From: Haemonchus contortus
Lineage: Eukaryota > Nematoda > Chromadorea > Rhabditida > Trichostrongylidae
Assembly: GCA_000469685.2 (NCBI GenBank)
Contig: LS997563.1
Location: forward strand, 29,055,897-29,119,896
DNA length: 64,000 nt
Reading direction: 5' to 3'
A program made the translations under genes and the position numbers. The notes beneath the pieces are model-generated. The model did no database searches. It was not told the origin of the DNA and saw nothing but the letters and a program-made list of their open reading frames with translations. This document shows positions 49,001 through 62,824 of this stretch, in pieces (position 1 is the stretch's first letter; each line of letters starts with the position of its first letter).

Positions 49001-51960
49001 TCGCCCTGACCAAACGAATTCCAATCCATTCTACGTGGAAAACTCGGTAAACTGGGAGGAGGCTGGCAAGAGTTACGTGAGGGGTTTGAAAGCAGTGGCA
49101 TGCAACGGCAATCCAACGTGTGGGATAAGCATAAATTCAGATGGGCATGCGTGTGAACCCATGTATAAATCGAGTACACGGCGTATCCAATGTCTTATGT
49201 AGGTGGTACTGTAGATTCCCTAGGCAGTGAATCGATAACCATCGTTCCTCTAGCTAAAGGGAATCATCCGATCGATCACTATTATATTCCTCTGGGTTAA
49301 TTATATGGATCAGATTACGCACAAAGGATAGACGTTCTTTGGTGGCAAGTAATCATACACTATGGTTTAGTATATCATATTCATGGTAGGGTAATTATTT
49401 TTTGGTAGGACCTTCATACCCACTTGGAGTGGGCATGGTCCCTAATATTAAGGTGGGAACTGATCAAAATTTTCTATCACTTTGAGAAGTGGCTTGTGAA
49501 AATCGGTAAATGAAAATCCTGATTAGAAGTCTGCAAAATCACTCCCAGATCTCCCAGACCCAGCAGATCCTGACTCTACCAAACACTAAAGGCAAGTAGC
49601 ACCGTGGGGGTTGACCCTCGGTCCAAACTTTCATCTATATCTTTCGCTATCCACAGCGGCAGCTCTCGAACGAATTTCTGCCTTTTTGTTCTAACATATT
49701 CCCGATTGTGACTATCGATCAAGCTTTTCACGATTATCGTCTTTTCAGCAGTCAATATCGCTTGTAGGTCACTCTTTTTTCCAGGTTCAGGTTAGGCCTA
49801 AGTGAATGTAGCTTGCTTAAGCAATTAAGCACTCCAGGTTCCTGAAGTTCCTTGCGAATACCTCAGCGCGATTACCTAATCGTTTACTTACTTCTGATAT
49901 TTGAGGCTAGAGATTTGGTAAATGACGCTCCGCTGCAGCGTATGGTGCTATTCCAGCACCAAGGAGAGCTAAACGGATACGCGGATGATCGCCTACGATC
50001 AGATTCCCTTTCGAAACATCAACACCTTTCGGCCGGATTTGAACAATAATAGCAGACAGACGAAAACTGTGTCAAAAATGATCATGGAAACCAGTATGCA
50101 ACCTACGCGAGTGGCGGCTTTGGTTACGTATGGCTCAACTATGATCGAGAGCAGTTAGAGCTATTCTCCAGCGGCTTCTAGATGAGCCGTCCACCTTAGA
50201 GTGGGTCAGAGGAGGATAATCTCATGAATGAGTATGGGTAGATTGTCCAACTGTACCGGCACCTTACCCGAGTATGCGATTCAGTTTGAGTAAGGAGTGT
50301 GGCGCTTGCTCGCCGTGCTCCGAGGCAGGGAGTTGTGTTATGCTTCACCCAAGAGGGCGAATCAGGGGCAGGTATAGGTAGAGGCTTGGGAGTGCAGACT
50401 ATTCTGGTTAGAAGACTGAATCAAACAAATCTCTTGGTCCTTAGATTTAGATAATGGAACACATAGCGATTCATTGAAGGAAAGTTCCTAGAAAAGAAGC
50501 CTCAGGCACCCGATATTTTCAAGAATTTTCCTACTTTAACTTTTAATTTGCCGTAGATCCGTCAAAGCAATGGCAACTTGTTAAGTTATTTTCACATCAG
50601 TAATTCCATCATATCGACGAACTATAAATAAATGACTACAATATAAAAGACAACCGATTTCTGGGCCTTTACGACTATTGCGCTCTAGAGATTAGCTGTC
50701 TTTGAAACAATGCTGGGAGATACTGTAGGCGTTTATGTGTCAGCCTTACACCATCATTTTGATATACGAGTTCTTCAGCGCAGGGCGCATCTGTTCAATG
50801 GCCTACGATTGATACGAGTATCAATCACAACAGCCGAGTGACCCTTGAAGGTTTGGACGAGTGTCCATCACTTATTCTCTCACCCTCATGAATAGGCTGG
50901 CCCATTGAATCATTTCCTATGTAGTCATCCAAAAATATGATTCACATCCAGAAAGGCGAAAGTATTGAGATTGAGCTCGTAAAGAAAAAAAAAGGTTGTA
51001 AAAAAAGAAGTGTGTGAGGGTTTTACTACATTTCAGTTATGAACTGTGACCATCAAACATAATGAGGAAAGAAATAATAGAAAGGAGCCCTGGAATGACC
51101 CGAAAAACAAGGTGAAATAATATTTGAGCATCATTGAAGTGTAACGTCGCCCTGGCAGCAGGCAGGCGGTGCAAGGCGGCGATCCTGGCGTTATCGGTCA
51201 CAAAGAGCGTCCGAACAACCGATGAGTTGACATCAATGGCAGTAACTCTTCGAAAATATTGGGATACGTGCTGTCATCCATAGATGGAGGAAGCATCTGA
51301 ACGATTTAACGGCATGGAAACCCTTCAACACAATTTTTTGAGCACTTTTTACCATTAGTCTAGCATTTTTTTTTTCGAATTTTCTCTCTATAGGTGGATG
51401 TGGTCCGGAATTTATTTCTGGGTTGCTCTGACCAGCTGAAAACCCTAGAGGGGGAGGCCTTAAACTTTTAGCACTTCCCGAAATATGCTACATAACTGAA
51501 TTCGCTGGAATTGGTTCCAGGAGTAGTTCATTCTGCTGAACACGAACTTAGAAATCGTCAGCTTCGACTGCATTCCTTTTTGCGAGAAACATCACTTTAC
51601 GACTTTTGGGCCTAGTCATCTTAAAGTCGTAAAACGTTGTTTCACGCAAAACGGAGGCGAAATTCATGACGAGCGGCCCTTTGTAGCAACTTTTCAACGA
51701 ATTCGCTAATCTTGAACGCCGGAAGTTTTCGAACCTGCCGATTGCCACTTTCGTGTTAGCCACAGCCGTAGCTGCGTTTTCAACTAGGATTGGGACGAAA
51801 TAGCTCTCCTGTCTTTTATCCATGCCCTTAAAGATTAAATATGGCCAAAAAACCGATTTTGTTCAAAAAGGACGTTGACGTTCAAATATCTTTGCCCACA
51901 CAACAGCGTTCGCTGTCCAGCTCACACGCTTGCCAATAATATCAACAGATTTGGTACCAT
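46073..51960. other. No confident gene; repeats and isolated frames
   Basis: Nearly 6 kb without splice-consistent exons. A 114-residue minus-strand frame at 46077-46421 overlaps others and has no known motif. A repeat shared with 41085-41310 lies at 46520-46700. A GC-rich island with a 203-residue open frame lies at 48568-49179. Frames near 51548-51823 have no family assignment. Confidence 0.35.
48568..49179 (-). other. 203-codon open frame over a GC-rich inverted repeat
   Basis: The frame begins MYSIYTWVHTHAHLNLCLSH and is rich in Arg, Pro and His. In its second half the DNA is much more GC-rich than the neighbourhood and contains GCGACCGGCCGG near 48708 paired with CCGGCCGGTCGC near 48751, a 12-bp stem. 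The opposite strand is also open for about 80 codons. This fits a repeat with biased composition better than a gene, but a genuine ORF cannot be excluded. No splice sites or start context support it. Confidence 0.3.
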
Positions 51961-51964
51961 TCAA

Positions 51965-52465
51965 AGGCACAGTTCACGATACTTCTGAAGTATCCTTTTG
52001 AGGTTGAAAAGCGGAAGTGTTGATGTAAAGGAGTACAAGGTGGCGAAGAAAACGAGAAAGTCCGCCAACTCCAAGGCTTCTTAAAAGTGGTGGAAGTGGA
52101 GGTTGTACGAGATCACCGTGACGGTAATGGCATGTAAGGGGTGTTTGAGCGAGGTTTAACTTGCTCCCATTGCTCAAAGAGGTGACTTCATAAAGCCGGA
52201 ATTTTCCGAAGCTTCCACTGTCCCAACCGGTTACCACATTTGTTAGAACTTCCTACATTGCTCGCTCATGAATGGTGCAGCCTCTCAAAGCCGTTGGAAC
52301 TCGTCCACTAGGGTTGTGGTCTTCATACGATACAATTTCTAGCCCCTTATTGTGCAATACCCATGACGTTTTTCGACTTTATAACGGCACCTATGGTATA
52401 AGGGGGAGCCTCGAATTTACACTATAGGAAAATGTCAGAAACCATTTTTCTCGTGAACTGCACCT
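51965..52465. mobile_element. TTAA-type non-autonomous element (501 bp)
   Basis: The left end AGGCACAGTTCACGA (51965) and the right end, read inward on the other strand, AGGTGCAGTTCACGAG (ending 52465) are inverted repeats. The flanks are TCAA (51961-51964, one change from TTAA) and TTAA (52466-52469). No coding capacity. It belongs with the elements at 3035, 13477 and 59284 by its ends; the interior is different. Confidence 0.7.
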
Positions 52466-52469
52466 TTAA

Positions 52470-55400
52470 AAACACCCTTCAATCCACCTCGAAAGAACCT
52501 GGCTTAGGACTTCTACCCATAGCATCTAACAATGCTTTTAGTGAACTTTCATCTGACTCTTGATGAACCTTTGATAAGAACTGCTTTTGAACTAATATTT
52601 CTCAGCTGAGTTTTTATTATTAGTTACGGCTTATGCTTTTTTACAATTAGAAATCTCGTAGCTAGCTACCCTACCAAGCTTGGTGGTAGTAGGTTGCACA
52701 ATAGCTTCCTCATACTTCTGGCATGTTCTATATTTTTTACCAGTCGGATCGTCCGGCTGACACCTATCTCCCTTCCTTCATCGCCTGCACCCTTTTTGGT
52801 GCTCAATCGATCCAGAAGCTCTAGCTCAGGTAAACGAGAGCTATCGATTTCAGACCAGGCGCACACACACGCACGCCTACATACTCCATGCCTTCTCCGC
52901 CCTCTATAAGCGGAGTATAATCACAAATTTTAGCGTTTAAGTAACGGTTCATCATCCACCTATTCTAATTTGACAGCGCTCATTTCACGTCCCGCTCTCC
53001 CCCTTCATCGTCCTCACCCTGCCCTTGAATGAAGTCCAGCTTAGCCACTTCCTACCACCTGCTATCAGTGTCTCGATCCTGTCAATAATCCCACCAATTT
53101 TGAATGTTCACGCCCCAGCTAAAAATTTTTGCTCGCGGTTCACAGCTTATCCGCTTCACACTGGTTTGGGCCATTACCATCAGCGTTCCTATTCTGCTAC
53201 CTGTATCCCTAATTCGCTCTAGGCCCAAATTGAGAACACCCGGACGCCCCACCCTAGTGGGTGGGGCCTAGTCCTGTCACCAGCCTTGTTTGTTCCCATC
53301 CTGTCGCTTGTGCTCCTACCAAACTTTAACAATCCAGGACCAAGGAAACAGAAGTTATGATTTCTAGTCAGGCACTACAGGCACCTTAGCCCGTTATGTA
53401 TAGGATGATTCATCTGGCATCGCTATCCATGCAGGAGTTGAGGCTAGTGGAGCTTTCATTTCATTTCTCTTATCAAGCCTGAGTCGTTTCGACGACTATG
53501 AGCAGGTGAGTGGATAATGGCCATCGCGGTTCTCTCACGGTGCACTGCAATTTTTGACTAGTTGCATGGCTGCGCACCTGCCTTAATCGGTTATCTCATT
53601 AGGTTCTCCCGTCTCTCAGCACCACCGCTCATCATCCTCGAATCGACGTTTTGGTTCATCTACCACTGTCACTTGAGTTACGGGATTTGACGATAGTAGA
53701 TAAAAGAGTTGCTGCTTCGAGAGAGCACTTAGCGATACTGGATCTCGTATGTTATGTACAGAAGCGTGGCAGCGGTTCATACCCAAACATTAAGTGAAAA
53801 TTACTGTTCTATCGAGAACCTCCCGAATCTTATGAGCCCACAAAAACGAGTGGTGTTTGTGAAGTCTCTTCTGCTCGTAAAACAAACTACTCTTATGCGC
53901 ACTACATTCACAAATATGTGTCATGAGTTTCGACTGCCTCAATTCCACGACGTATTCAAGCTCTGATAGAAGCCACCGAAATCGGCAAAGGCTGAGAGGG
54001 CGCCACGTAGCAAAGATTTGCTGATGATTTTAACCCCTATGTTAGTCGACCATCGTCGTCTCTCACCGACTGCATCATCGTTCGACAAGCTATTGAGAGC
54101 AATCCAGCGCCACTCCAGGTTATTTCGTTGCACCTCCTCTGTCCGTTGAATCGTTCCACTCCCACTCGCAGCTACCGCAGTGTGAAGTTGTATACCAGAG
54201 TGCAGCACGAAGATGGAACCTCGAATAGCCAACGAACGAGTATGAGCAAATTGTGAGTTGTTCTGTGCATTCATTTCTATTAAGTATTTTTCGTTTACCG
54301 TATCAGTGCTCATAAGAGTAAGTAAATATCTGTGTGTAAGATGTCACGGTGATATTGAAACAGTAGTGATGTTCCTAAACATCGCCGTTGAGCACTGGGG
54401 TCCTAGATAAGGTGTGGGCGAGGCTCAGATTTCAGGTTTGCGCTTAGAGGATTCTCCGCACAAGATGAACCATTCTAGTGTTACTTCAAGGCAGTAACAC
54501 TCGTAAGAAGCGGCGTAGAAGAACTGGGAGGCAAGGCCTAACGTGCCCACTCACTAGAAAAACCAAGATGCCAGTGTGGCACAAGTCTCCGACCCAGTTC
54601 GACCTAGCATCTACAGATGCAACGTTAGTTAGAGCAGGGCGACCTCAGCCAGCGCTACAGTAGGCCCCTCTTCATTTTTATTTATCCAACAAGCTGTAAC
54701 TGATCGTTATTTAGAGTGAGAAAAGACATGCAGCATAGGCATGGCCATCTGCAGGAGAGCTCATCAGTGCTTTTATGAAGGTTTTAAGAAATTCAGTGGA
54801 AGCTCCTCCACTTACTCCATTTCTCCACTTTCTCCATGTGCCCGTATATTAATGGGTTGATGCATCATTATTGCGGATTTTTTTGCTGCTTCTTTTCTCT
54901 CCATACAATTTGAGTATCGAATTCAAGACTTTTATAGAAATAACCTTCTCGCTTTCATAACAGAATTGCGACGAAAAGTTGCCTCCACATTCGCCACATT
55001 GCGCTCTACTACTACGAGAAAGGTTGAAAATAGGAGCAGTTCGAATATACAAGTCATTTTACCATCTCGACGAAGTTTTAGCGATGGAATAGTCAGCGAG
55101 AGCCAAGTTATGTATGGGATCTACTCCCAGATCCGTCATATTCACCGACAGAACCTCCTATGAATTATCACGCCAACCCCTTGTTGAAAAATTGGCTGTG
55201 GAACAGAACTTACGACGAAATGGACAACTTGATGGCCGATAATATCAAGACCTGGATAGCCTCCTGAAAATCGAAACTTCTTCACCTGTGAAGTCTGACT
55301 GGAGAGCAAATGGGAAGCAGAGCTTACCGTAGACAGTGGATACGTTCCGGAGTAATTACATATTTGGACATGTGTTTGTTCGAAATTTTTATCGTTTTTC

Positions 55401-56295
55401 AAATAAAATTTGCGAAAAAACAAATTCGCAGTAATTATGCATCAACCTAATGAATCGGCAGATAACTTCATTCGGCTGGCAACTCTATTTGTTCCCTACT
55501 GGATCACCCTGAAATAAATAAAAACGACGTTGTAATCCTGATCGCATTCAGCAAATGACCACAACTGATTCGATTGAGAGGTAATGCTTCATTTATCTTA
55601 TTCTTCGCAGCGCAGAATCCTCGGCCAGTCATGTAACCTTTTTCTAACTTCTCTAACAACTTCTTTTGCAGGTTTGCAGAAAAAATTTTTGCACTTTATT
55701 TCCGGGAATGCTAATCTAGCCGCAGTATGGACGAGAATTGGGTAAAACCAGCAGAGCAAGAGATGGATAGAACCTACAAGAGTTAACCAATCCTGTTGCG
55801 AGGATGTAACCTTCTTACCAAAAAAATTACATAAAACTTATCTGAGCCCATAAAATTGTGGCTGAAACAGCTATGGTCGACCCCAAAACTCAATTCATTA
55901 TTGATTGTAGACCTTTTTCTATTACCTCTACCTGTTATACAGGTTTTTACCTCTATTTCAATTCTCCTATTTTCTTATACACATTCGGAAGCTCTTTTCC
56001 ACTTTTAGGGTATAAAGGCAATAAAGTCGTATATTTCAGCTCAGATCCGATGAAAAAGGATAAGTTAATTAAGGAATTGACCAGATCAATGGCGTTGATT
56101 ATCTCATTGTTTTGTTCCCTTTTTTGATTGATTCTGACTATTTCTCTCAGATTGTTTTCGTTGTTATCTTCAGGACTGCCATTTCATTGTGGCTTTCGAT
56201 ACTCTATTCTGGAGTCGTAGCGAATATACCGGCGGCTAGTTGATTGCTGTGTTTATTCCCATGAATTAGCTTCGACTTAGTTTTTCAAATAAACG
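52470..56295. other. No confident gene
   Basis: Isolated frames include a 124-residue minus-strand frame at 53939-54313 without known motifs. Base composition and frames suggest repeat-derived DNA. A possible exon is noted separately at 55214-55285. Confidence 0.35.
55214..55285 (-). CDS. Possible isolated coding exon
   Basis: A 24-codon minus-strand stretch (VKKFRFSGGYPGLDIIGHQV and four more residues) sits between CTTCACAG and GTAAGTTC. Only one phase is open. YPGLDIIGH is faintly like the PGxxDxxGHSHQ region of progestin/adipoQ receptors, but no other exons of such a gene could be assembled and the upstream stretch (55328 on) has no clear acceptor. It may be a relic or chance. Confidence 0.2.
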
Positions 56296-56301
56296 TTTAT
56301 T
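56296..56301 (-). terminator. Poly(A) signal of the aspartic protease gene
   Basis: Minus-strand AATAAA, 18 nt past the TAA stop. Confidence 0.7.
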
Positions 56302-56319
56302 AAGTCTCTAAAATATCTC

Positions 56320-58172
<1,853 letters not shown>

Positions 58173-58208
58173 GATGACGCTGCTACCAGTCTAATCAGCG
58201 TTGTCAAG

Positions 58209-58282
58209 CTTTTATACGTATACGGCTATCTACGATTACGTCGTCCGCTATCGGGCTCCCACGGAAGTCTCAAGAGTTATCG
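58209..58282 (-). promoter_or_regulatory. Candidate promoter of the aspartic protease gene: TATA box and GATA sites
   Basis: On the minus strand TATAAAAG lies at 58209-58216, about 37-44 nt before the ATG. AGATAG is at 58226-58231, a second GATA core near 58248-58253, and CGATAA at 58277-58282. GATA sites are the hallmark of intestinal genes in nematodes, which fits a gut protease; intestinal expression is inference. Confidence 0.5.
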
Positions 58283-59025
58283 GAGAACGACGGCAGCAGC
58301 GAATCAATCAAAAAGTTAGGTTATTCCGGTAAAGAACTTGTGACACAAACATGAGAGCAGTCTGATTCAGTAAATATGGGAGTATAAGTTCCCTCGGACA
58401 CCATTTTTGGAGTACTGTAAGATTTTTTGGACTGAAGGAACCTTTCTATGGAACATTGTTTCATTCGAAAAAGAGGTGAGAAAAGCTGTTTCCATTGGTG
58501 AGTGCTTCCGGTCGCAGACTGTAGGGGCCTACTTGGTACATTGCGAAGGATCGAACGTTCACACTCTGATCCGGAACAGTACGAAGGTATGGAAAGGGTG
58601 ACGGAGGCAAGAGAAAAAGTACGAACCAAGCGTTTACAATATCTCTGAAACTAATTGCAAGGTTCCGAGATCATCCACAATTTGGAGCAGAAATGAATAG
58701 CATCGTAACTTATTTATGGCAAACATTAGCAGAAACTCTGAGAAGACATGACTTTCTAGGACTTCGGATAATGTTCTGCTATGAAGCTGGATGAGAACTT
58801 TTTTCTTCACGTAGAGTATGGAAAACAGGTTGTTCAGTCCAGATTCACTCAGAAATTAATCAGAAGCGTTGTAAGGCGAATCGGGCAGTGACTGAAATTT
58901 TGATTGATACGTATCAAAAGTATGGGTTTTCAAGCAACGAACATGAACGAATACTGGGTTGCGATATCAAGTGAAAGCATCCCTCGCCCTAACAGATTGC
59001 GGGAATGCTACAAAAATTCAAGTCT
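58283..59025. other. No gene recognised
   Basis: A 102-codon minus-strand frame at 58321-58629 has no known motif. The rest is AT-rich and unassigned. Confidence 0.35.
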
Positions 59026-59029
59026 TTAA

Positions 59030-59279
59030 TTAGTCAGTGTTCCTCTCTGAAAACAGTACAACAAACTCAGAGGAATCGGATCTTTTTGCGGCACTGGGAT
59101 CAAAAAGAAGGGTTGGGACTGCAAAGAGTGGCATCACGACGACATTTATAATCAAGAATTAACGCTAACAGAAGCAGAATCGCAAAAAGAACCTTCCAGA
59201 GCCGCAAAAAGATCCGATCCCTCTGAGTTTGTTGTACTCAGTTGTGTTGTTTGTGTTTCCAGGAAGGAACACCGACTAA
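59030..59279. mobile_element. 250-bp fold-back element flanked by TTAA
   Basis: The left end TTAGTCAGTGTTCCT (59030) and the right end, read inward, TTAGTCGGTGTTCCT (ending 59279) begin long inverted arms. These include AGGAATCGGATCTTTTTGCG on the left and its complement near 59193-59215. TTAA lies at 59026-59029 and 59280-59283. No coding sequence. Confidence 0.75.
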
Positions 59280-59283
59280 TTAA

Positions 59284-59636
59284 AGGCAAAGTTCATGATA
59301 AAAATGGCTCATGAAGTATTTCCCTAGGATAAATTTCAGGCTCCTCTCATACCACATGTGGCGCTATCACGTCGGAAACGGCCTGGGTAGGGCGTTACAA
59401 AAGCTTAGAGACTGCACCATGTGTATCCTTGGACGAGTTACACCGGTACCTTACGCAATTGCAACAACTGGGATCTCCTCCGAATACCTCACATGGTCAT
59501 GGTAATCTCGTCCAATCTCTATTTTCCTTACTTTCATGGAACCTTGTTCTCTACTCCTAAGAATTATTCTCGCACTACACTTCCGCTTTTCGACTACAAA
59601 AGAACTACAACCTCGAATTTATCATGGGCTGTGCAT
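59284..59636. mobile_element. 353-bp TTAA-flanked element with AGGCA ends
   Basis: TTAA at 59280-59283 and 59637-59640 bracket ends AGGCAAAGTTCATGATAA and, read inward on the other strand, ATGCACAGCCCATGATAA. It belongs to the same end-family as 13477-14029 and shares its left TTAA with the fold-back element at 59030-59279. Non-coding. Confidence 0.75.
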
Positions 59637-59640
59637 TTAA

Positions 59641-62600
59641 TTAGCTAATACCTATCTACAACAGACTATATGAAGGAAATATGTATCCGTTGGTACGTTT
59701 GCCTTAGCGGCGTAATAAATTTATCATAAAATAACATCTCGAAAAAAGGTAGAGCTGAGCTGAATCTGCTAGAAAATCAGGTTCTAGATCGGATCTCGGA
59801 ATGAGATTGATCGTTGACAGCGCTAGTCACTCCACGTTTTTGCTGCATAAACTTCAACGGCGTGATTTTTACTACATGTAAAACGCTCGCGTCTGTCTGT
59901 TTGTTTGCACGGAAATTGGATATCACCTGATAAAGTACCTGTAGAAGTTTTAAGCCTATGGATGAGCGGTCGTGGAAATGCATGCATAAGCATGCATAGC
60001 CCGACTGGTAAGTATATATTTGCAAAAAGAGGGAGGATGTTCTAAAGCACCATGACTTATTAGAAATTTTCTACTGCTTACCGGCTGCCCACCGTAAATT
60101 ATTTTATAGGCTGATTGTATATACCCTACATGCATTCACAACGCCACTATGATCCTGAATGGAAGTGGAACGCGTGGCTTATTCACATTCACTTCGCTCA
60201 GTCACTGAGTTTCATCTCAATCTGGCGAGTGAGAATGCTATACCGGCTCCAAGCTCATTTTTTGAAGGTATCTCGACACAAAAATTCGAGCTGCTATATT
60301 CACGACCAGTTTTCTCGCTACATTTTTTAGATCTTCCTCGAATTCACCTGCGTTACACCCGTTTTGCTACATCTGTTCTCACATGGGGCTTGTTTACCAC
60401 GCCCTTAGACCAGTCAGTTTTCTGTCAACCAGTCAATCGTTTTTTTTTTGAAAATCAGCGACTGAACAGTTGACCCAAGGAGTTCACGCTTCCTTTATGA
60501 AGTTCTCGCTCCTAAAACTCGATCACGCGCCTGTATCAAAGGCTAAGAAAATTTTCTGTGTCGATAGCGAGACAGCCAAATTATCAGCCTTCGAGATAAT
60601 GATACTGTTGTTGACATTTCACAGTGAATGTTTTCGCTTGTGACAGCTGTAATGAAATGTAAACAGCAACAACAACGACATAGGTTCTAAAAACGTTGAT
60701 CGAATTGAAGGCAGTGTGTGGTATATTTTGGTAGGGAGTTAGATAGGAACACCTCCTAAGACCCCTGAGAATTCAGAGTACGTTGGAAGCACTGATCAAG
60801 AGGGCTCATGTCCTGAAATCGAGACATTCTAGGGGATAAGCGAGTTGGAAGTAAAGCGAAGACGAGGTAATCCAGCTTTGCGGGAATGAAGGCAATAGTA
60901 GTGTTCAATGAATCACTCAGCCACTTTGAGGTCCTGCACGGAATCGATTTGATCCAAGGAAACGGGAGTTTGGTAATGGTGTATTTATTGGGTGGATGAA
61001 ATCAGGGAAAGACATTTGCGTGGAGTAACCTACGGTTCCATCCCTTCACGAAAACTTGTCCGAGAAACCCAGGGTCGTGTGGGAGGATAAAAACACCGAC
61101 TGATTACTATATCGGCAGGTTCTTGGAACTGCCTGTACCGGCTGTATGCTTGGGGTGCAAATTTATGACTTGTAGTTGAATGCTCAGGCGCATCCCCCAG
61201 ACAGAAATGATCAAAGTCAAAAGTTTTGATGATTTCAAGACGATTTTTCAAGTTTTCTGGCTGCGCCTAGAAGTGAAGTAAAAAAGAAGGAAGCGTAATG
61301 AAACCTATGGGAATATCCATTAGCCAACTGGTGAAGAAATGAACATAAAAAATCGTCAGCTGATTTCATACAAGAATGCTCCACATGTACAATTTTTCAC
61401 GCTCCTGTTAAATTTCTCCTACTAGATCTGGTCATCTGCGGGACCTCTTTGAGCAATCCTTCACCTTTTTCTGAATATAAGACCCTTTCTGGACCATCTT
61501 ATCAGAGTGCCTTTTGCGACTACCACTGCGTGTGCGATGAGATGCGATTTGATGTGTTTTTTTCGCAAAAGAAGGTGTATGTAAAATTTATCAGAAAATC
61601 ACAACAATAAAGCTTCCTAACAATATGCATAAATACAATAATAGGCAATACTAGTCAATAGTCTCAAATCCATAAGTATGGAGAAAGTATGCGAAGAGTA
61701 ACCGGTTTGAGCAAATGTGAATGGTCCGAAGCAGGAAGTGAATCAAGTAGTCTAGCAGCTTGGTTCAAGCGACTGAGGTCCGTCCGTTTTTGGCCATTGT
61801 TTGGTCAAGGTACATTGGGACCGTGATCATCGCGGTCCTTACTGTTGTGCCGACTGCAGCTGTTGCCATTACTGTAGCCAGTCAACGATTTCAATTCTTT
61901 AGAACTTGACTGAGAGAGGGAATTGAGGCGTGATGATATTGAACGACGCAAACGATCGTACAACGGAGCGCACATTCGAAGGGCCACCTGAATAGTCGAA
62001 GTTATGTAGAACGCCCTAGGCGGATGAAAAGGGAAGAAGCCCGAAAGATTAGATTTCACTTGGCGCAAGCTATCGAACCATCATTTTCAATTGCCGCATT
62101 CTGCCATTCCATGCCATCGAGACCTCATAAAAAAAGGACGTTACCAGAGAAAATGGTACCTCCAGCGGACACAGCCTCACTATATATTGTGTTCCTTCAC
62201 ACAATTCGAGGAATTAATCCCCATCCTGAGCATGGTCGCTACAGTAACGGTCACTATTTCCGACGTTGACTTTTACTGGTCATTGCAAAACACTTCAATG
62301 CTTTTCTGCTCCACCGCCCCACGCGGTCATGAAAAAAGACTATCAGATACTCGACTGTACTTCTTTGGAATGTTATTCCCGGGGCCTGTTCAGAATCCAG
62401 GATCTTCAAGGTTCCGAGAAGGTCCTGATTTATAAGGCGAACCACCAACCTATGGCTACATACCCAGCGGGTCTGGCCTCTTTTCCCCAAACAGCGTAAC
62501 GCACTCGCCGCACGCGATCGCGCGCTATGAAGGGAAAGATTTGAATTCCCAAGGAAGGATATAGAGAGTCGCTGCGGAACCACTGTCGCAGGCCGCAGGA

Positions 62601-62824
62601 AATTGGGGAGAGTTCCGTTAGCCCATACCCAACAAGTGCTGAATGTTGGATCCGGAGTGGTAGGTTAAACAACTCATCAGTGATGCTTTTGGGTCTCCGA
62701 TCATTAGTCACGTGTTGGAACCGCGGCTCTGTACCCGAATCTTCATTTACCGTGTAGCTTTGTCCCTGTGAGGCTTTATCTTACAATTAGCTACCTGACA
62801 TGATATCAAGTGAAAGCTCACCAT
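59641..62824. other. No confident gene; repeat-like stretches
   Basis: A segment near 60100-60250 (GATCCTGAATGGAAGTGGAA) is related to parts of 39945-40030 and 16930-16985. A minus-strand frame at 61030-61251 and overlapping frames in both strands at 62024-62711 look like composition-driven or repeat-derived frames. No exons with consistent splicing were found. Confidence 0.35.

Noticed and set aside
53939..54313. 124-codon minus-strand open frame
   Set aside because: No motif, no splice partners and no start or poly(A) context; not supported as a gene.
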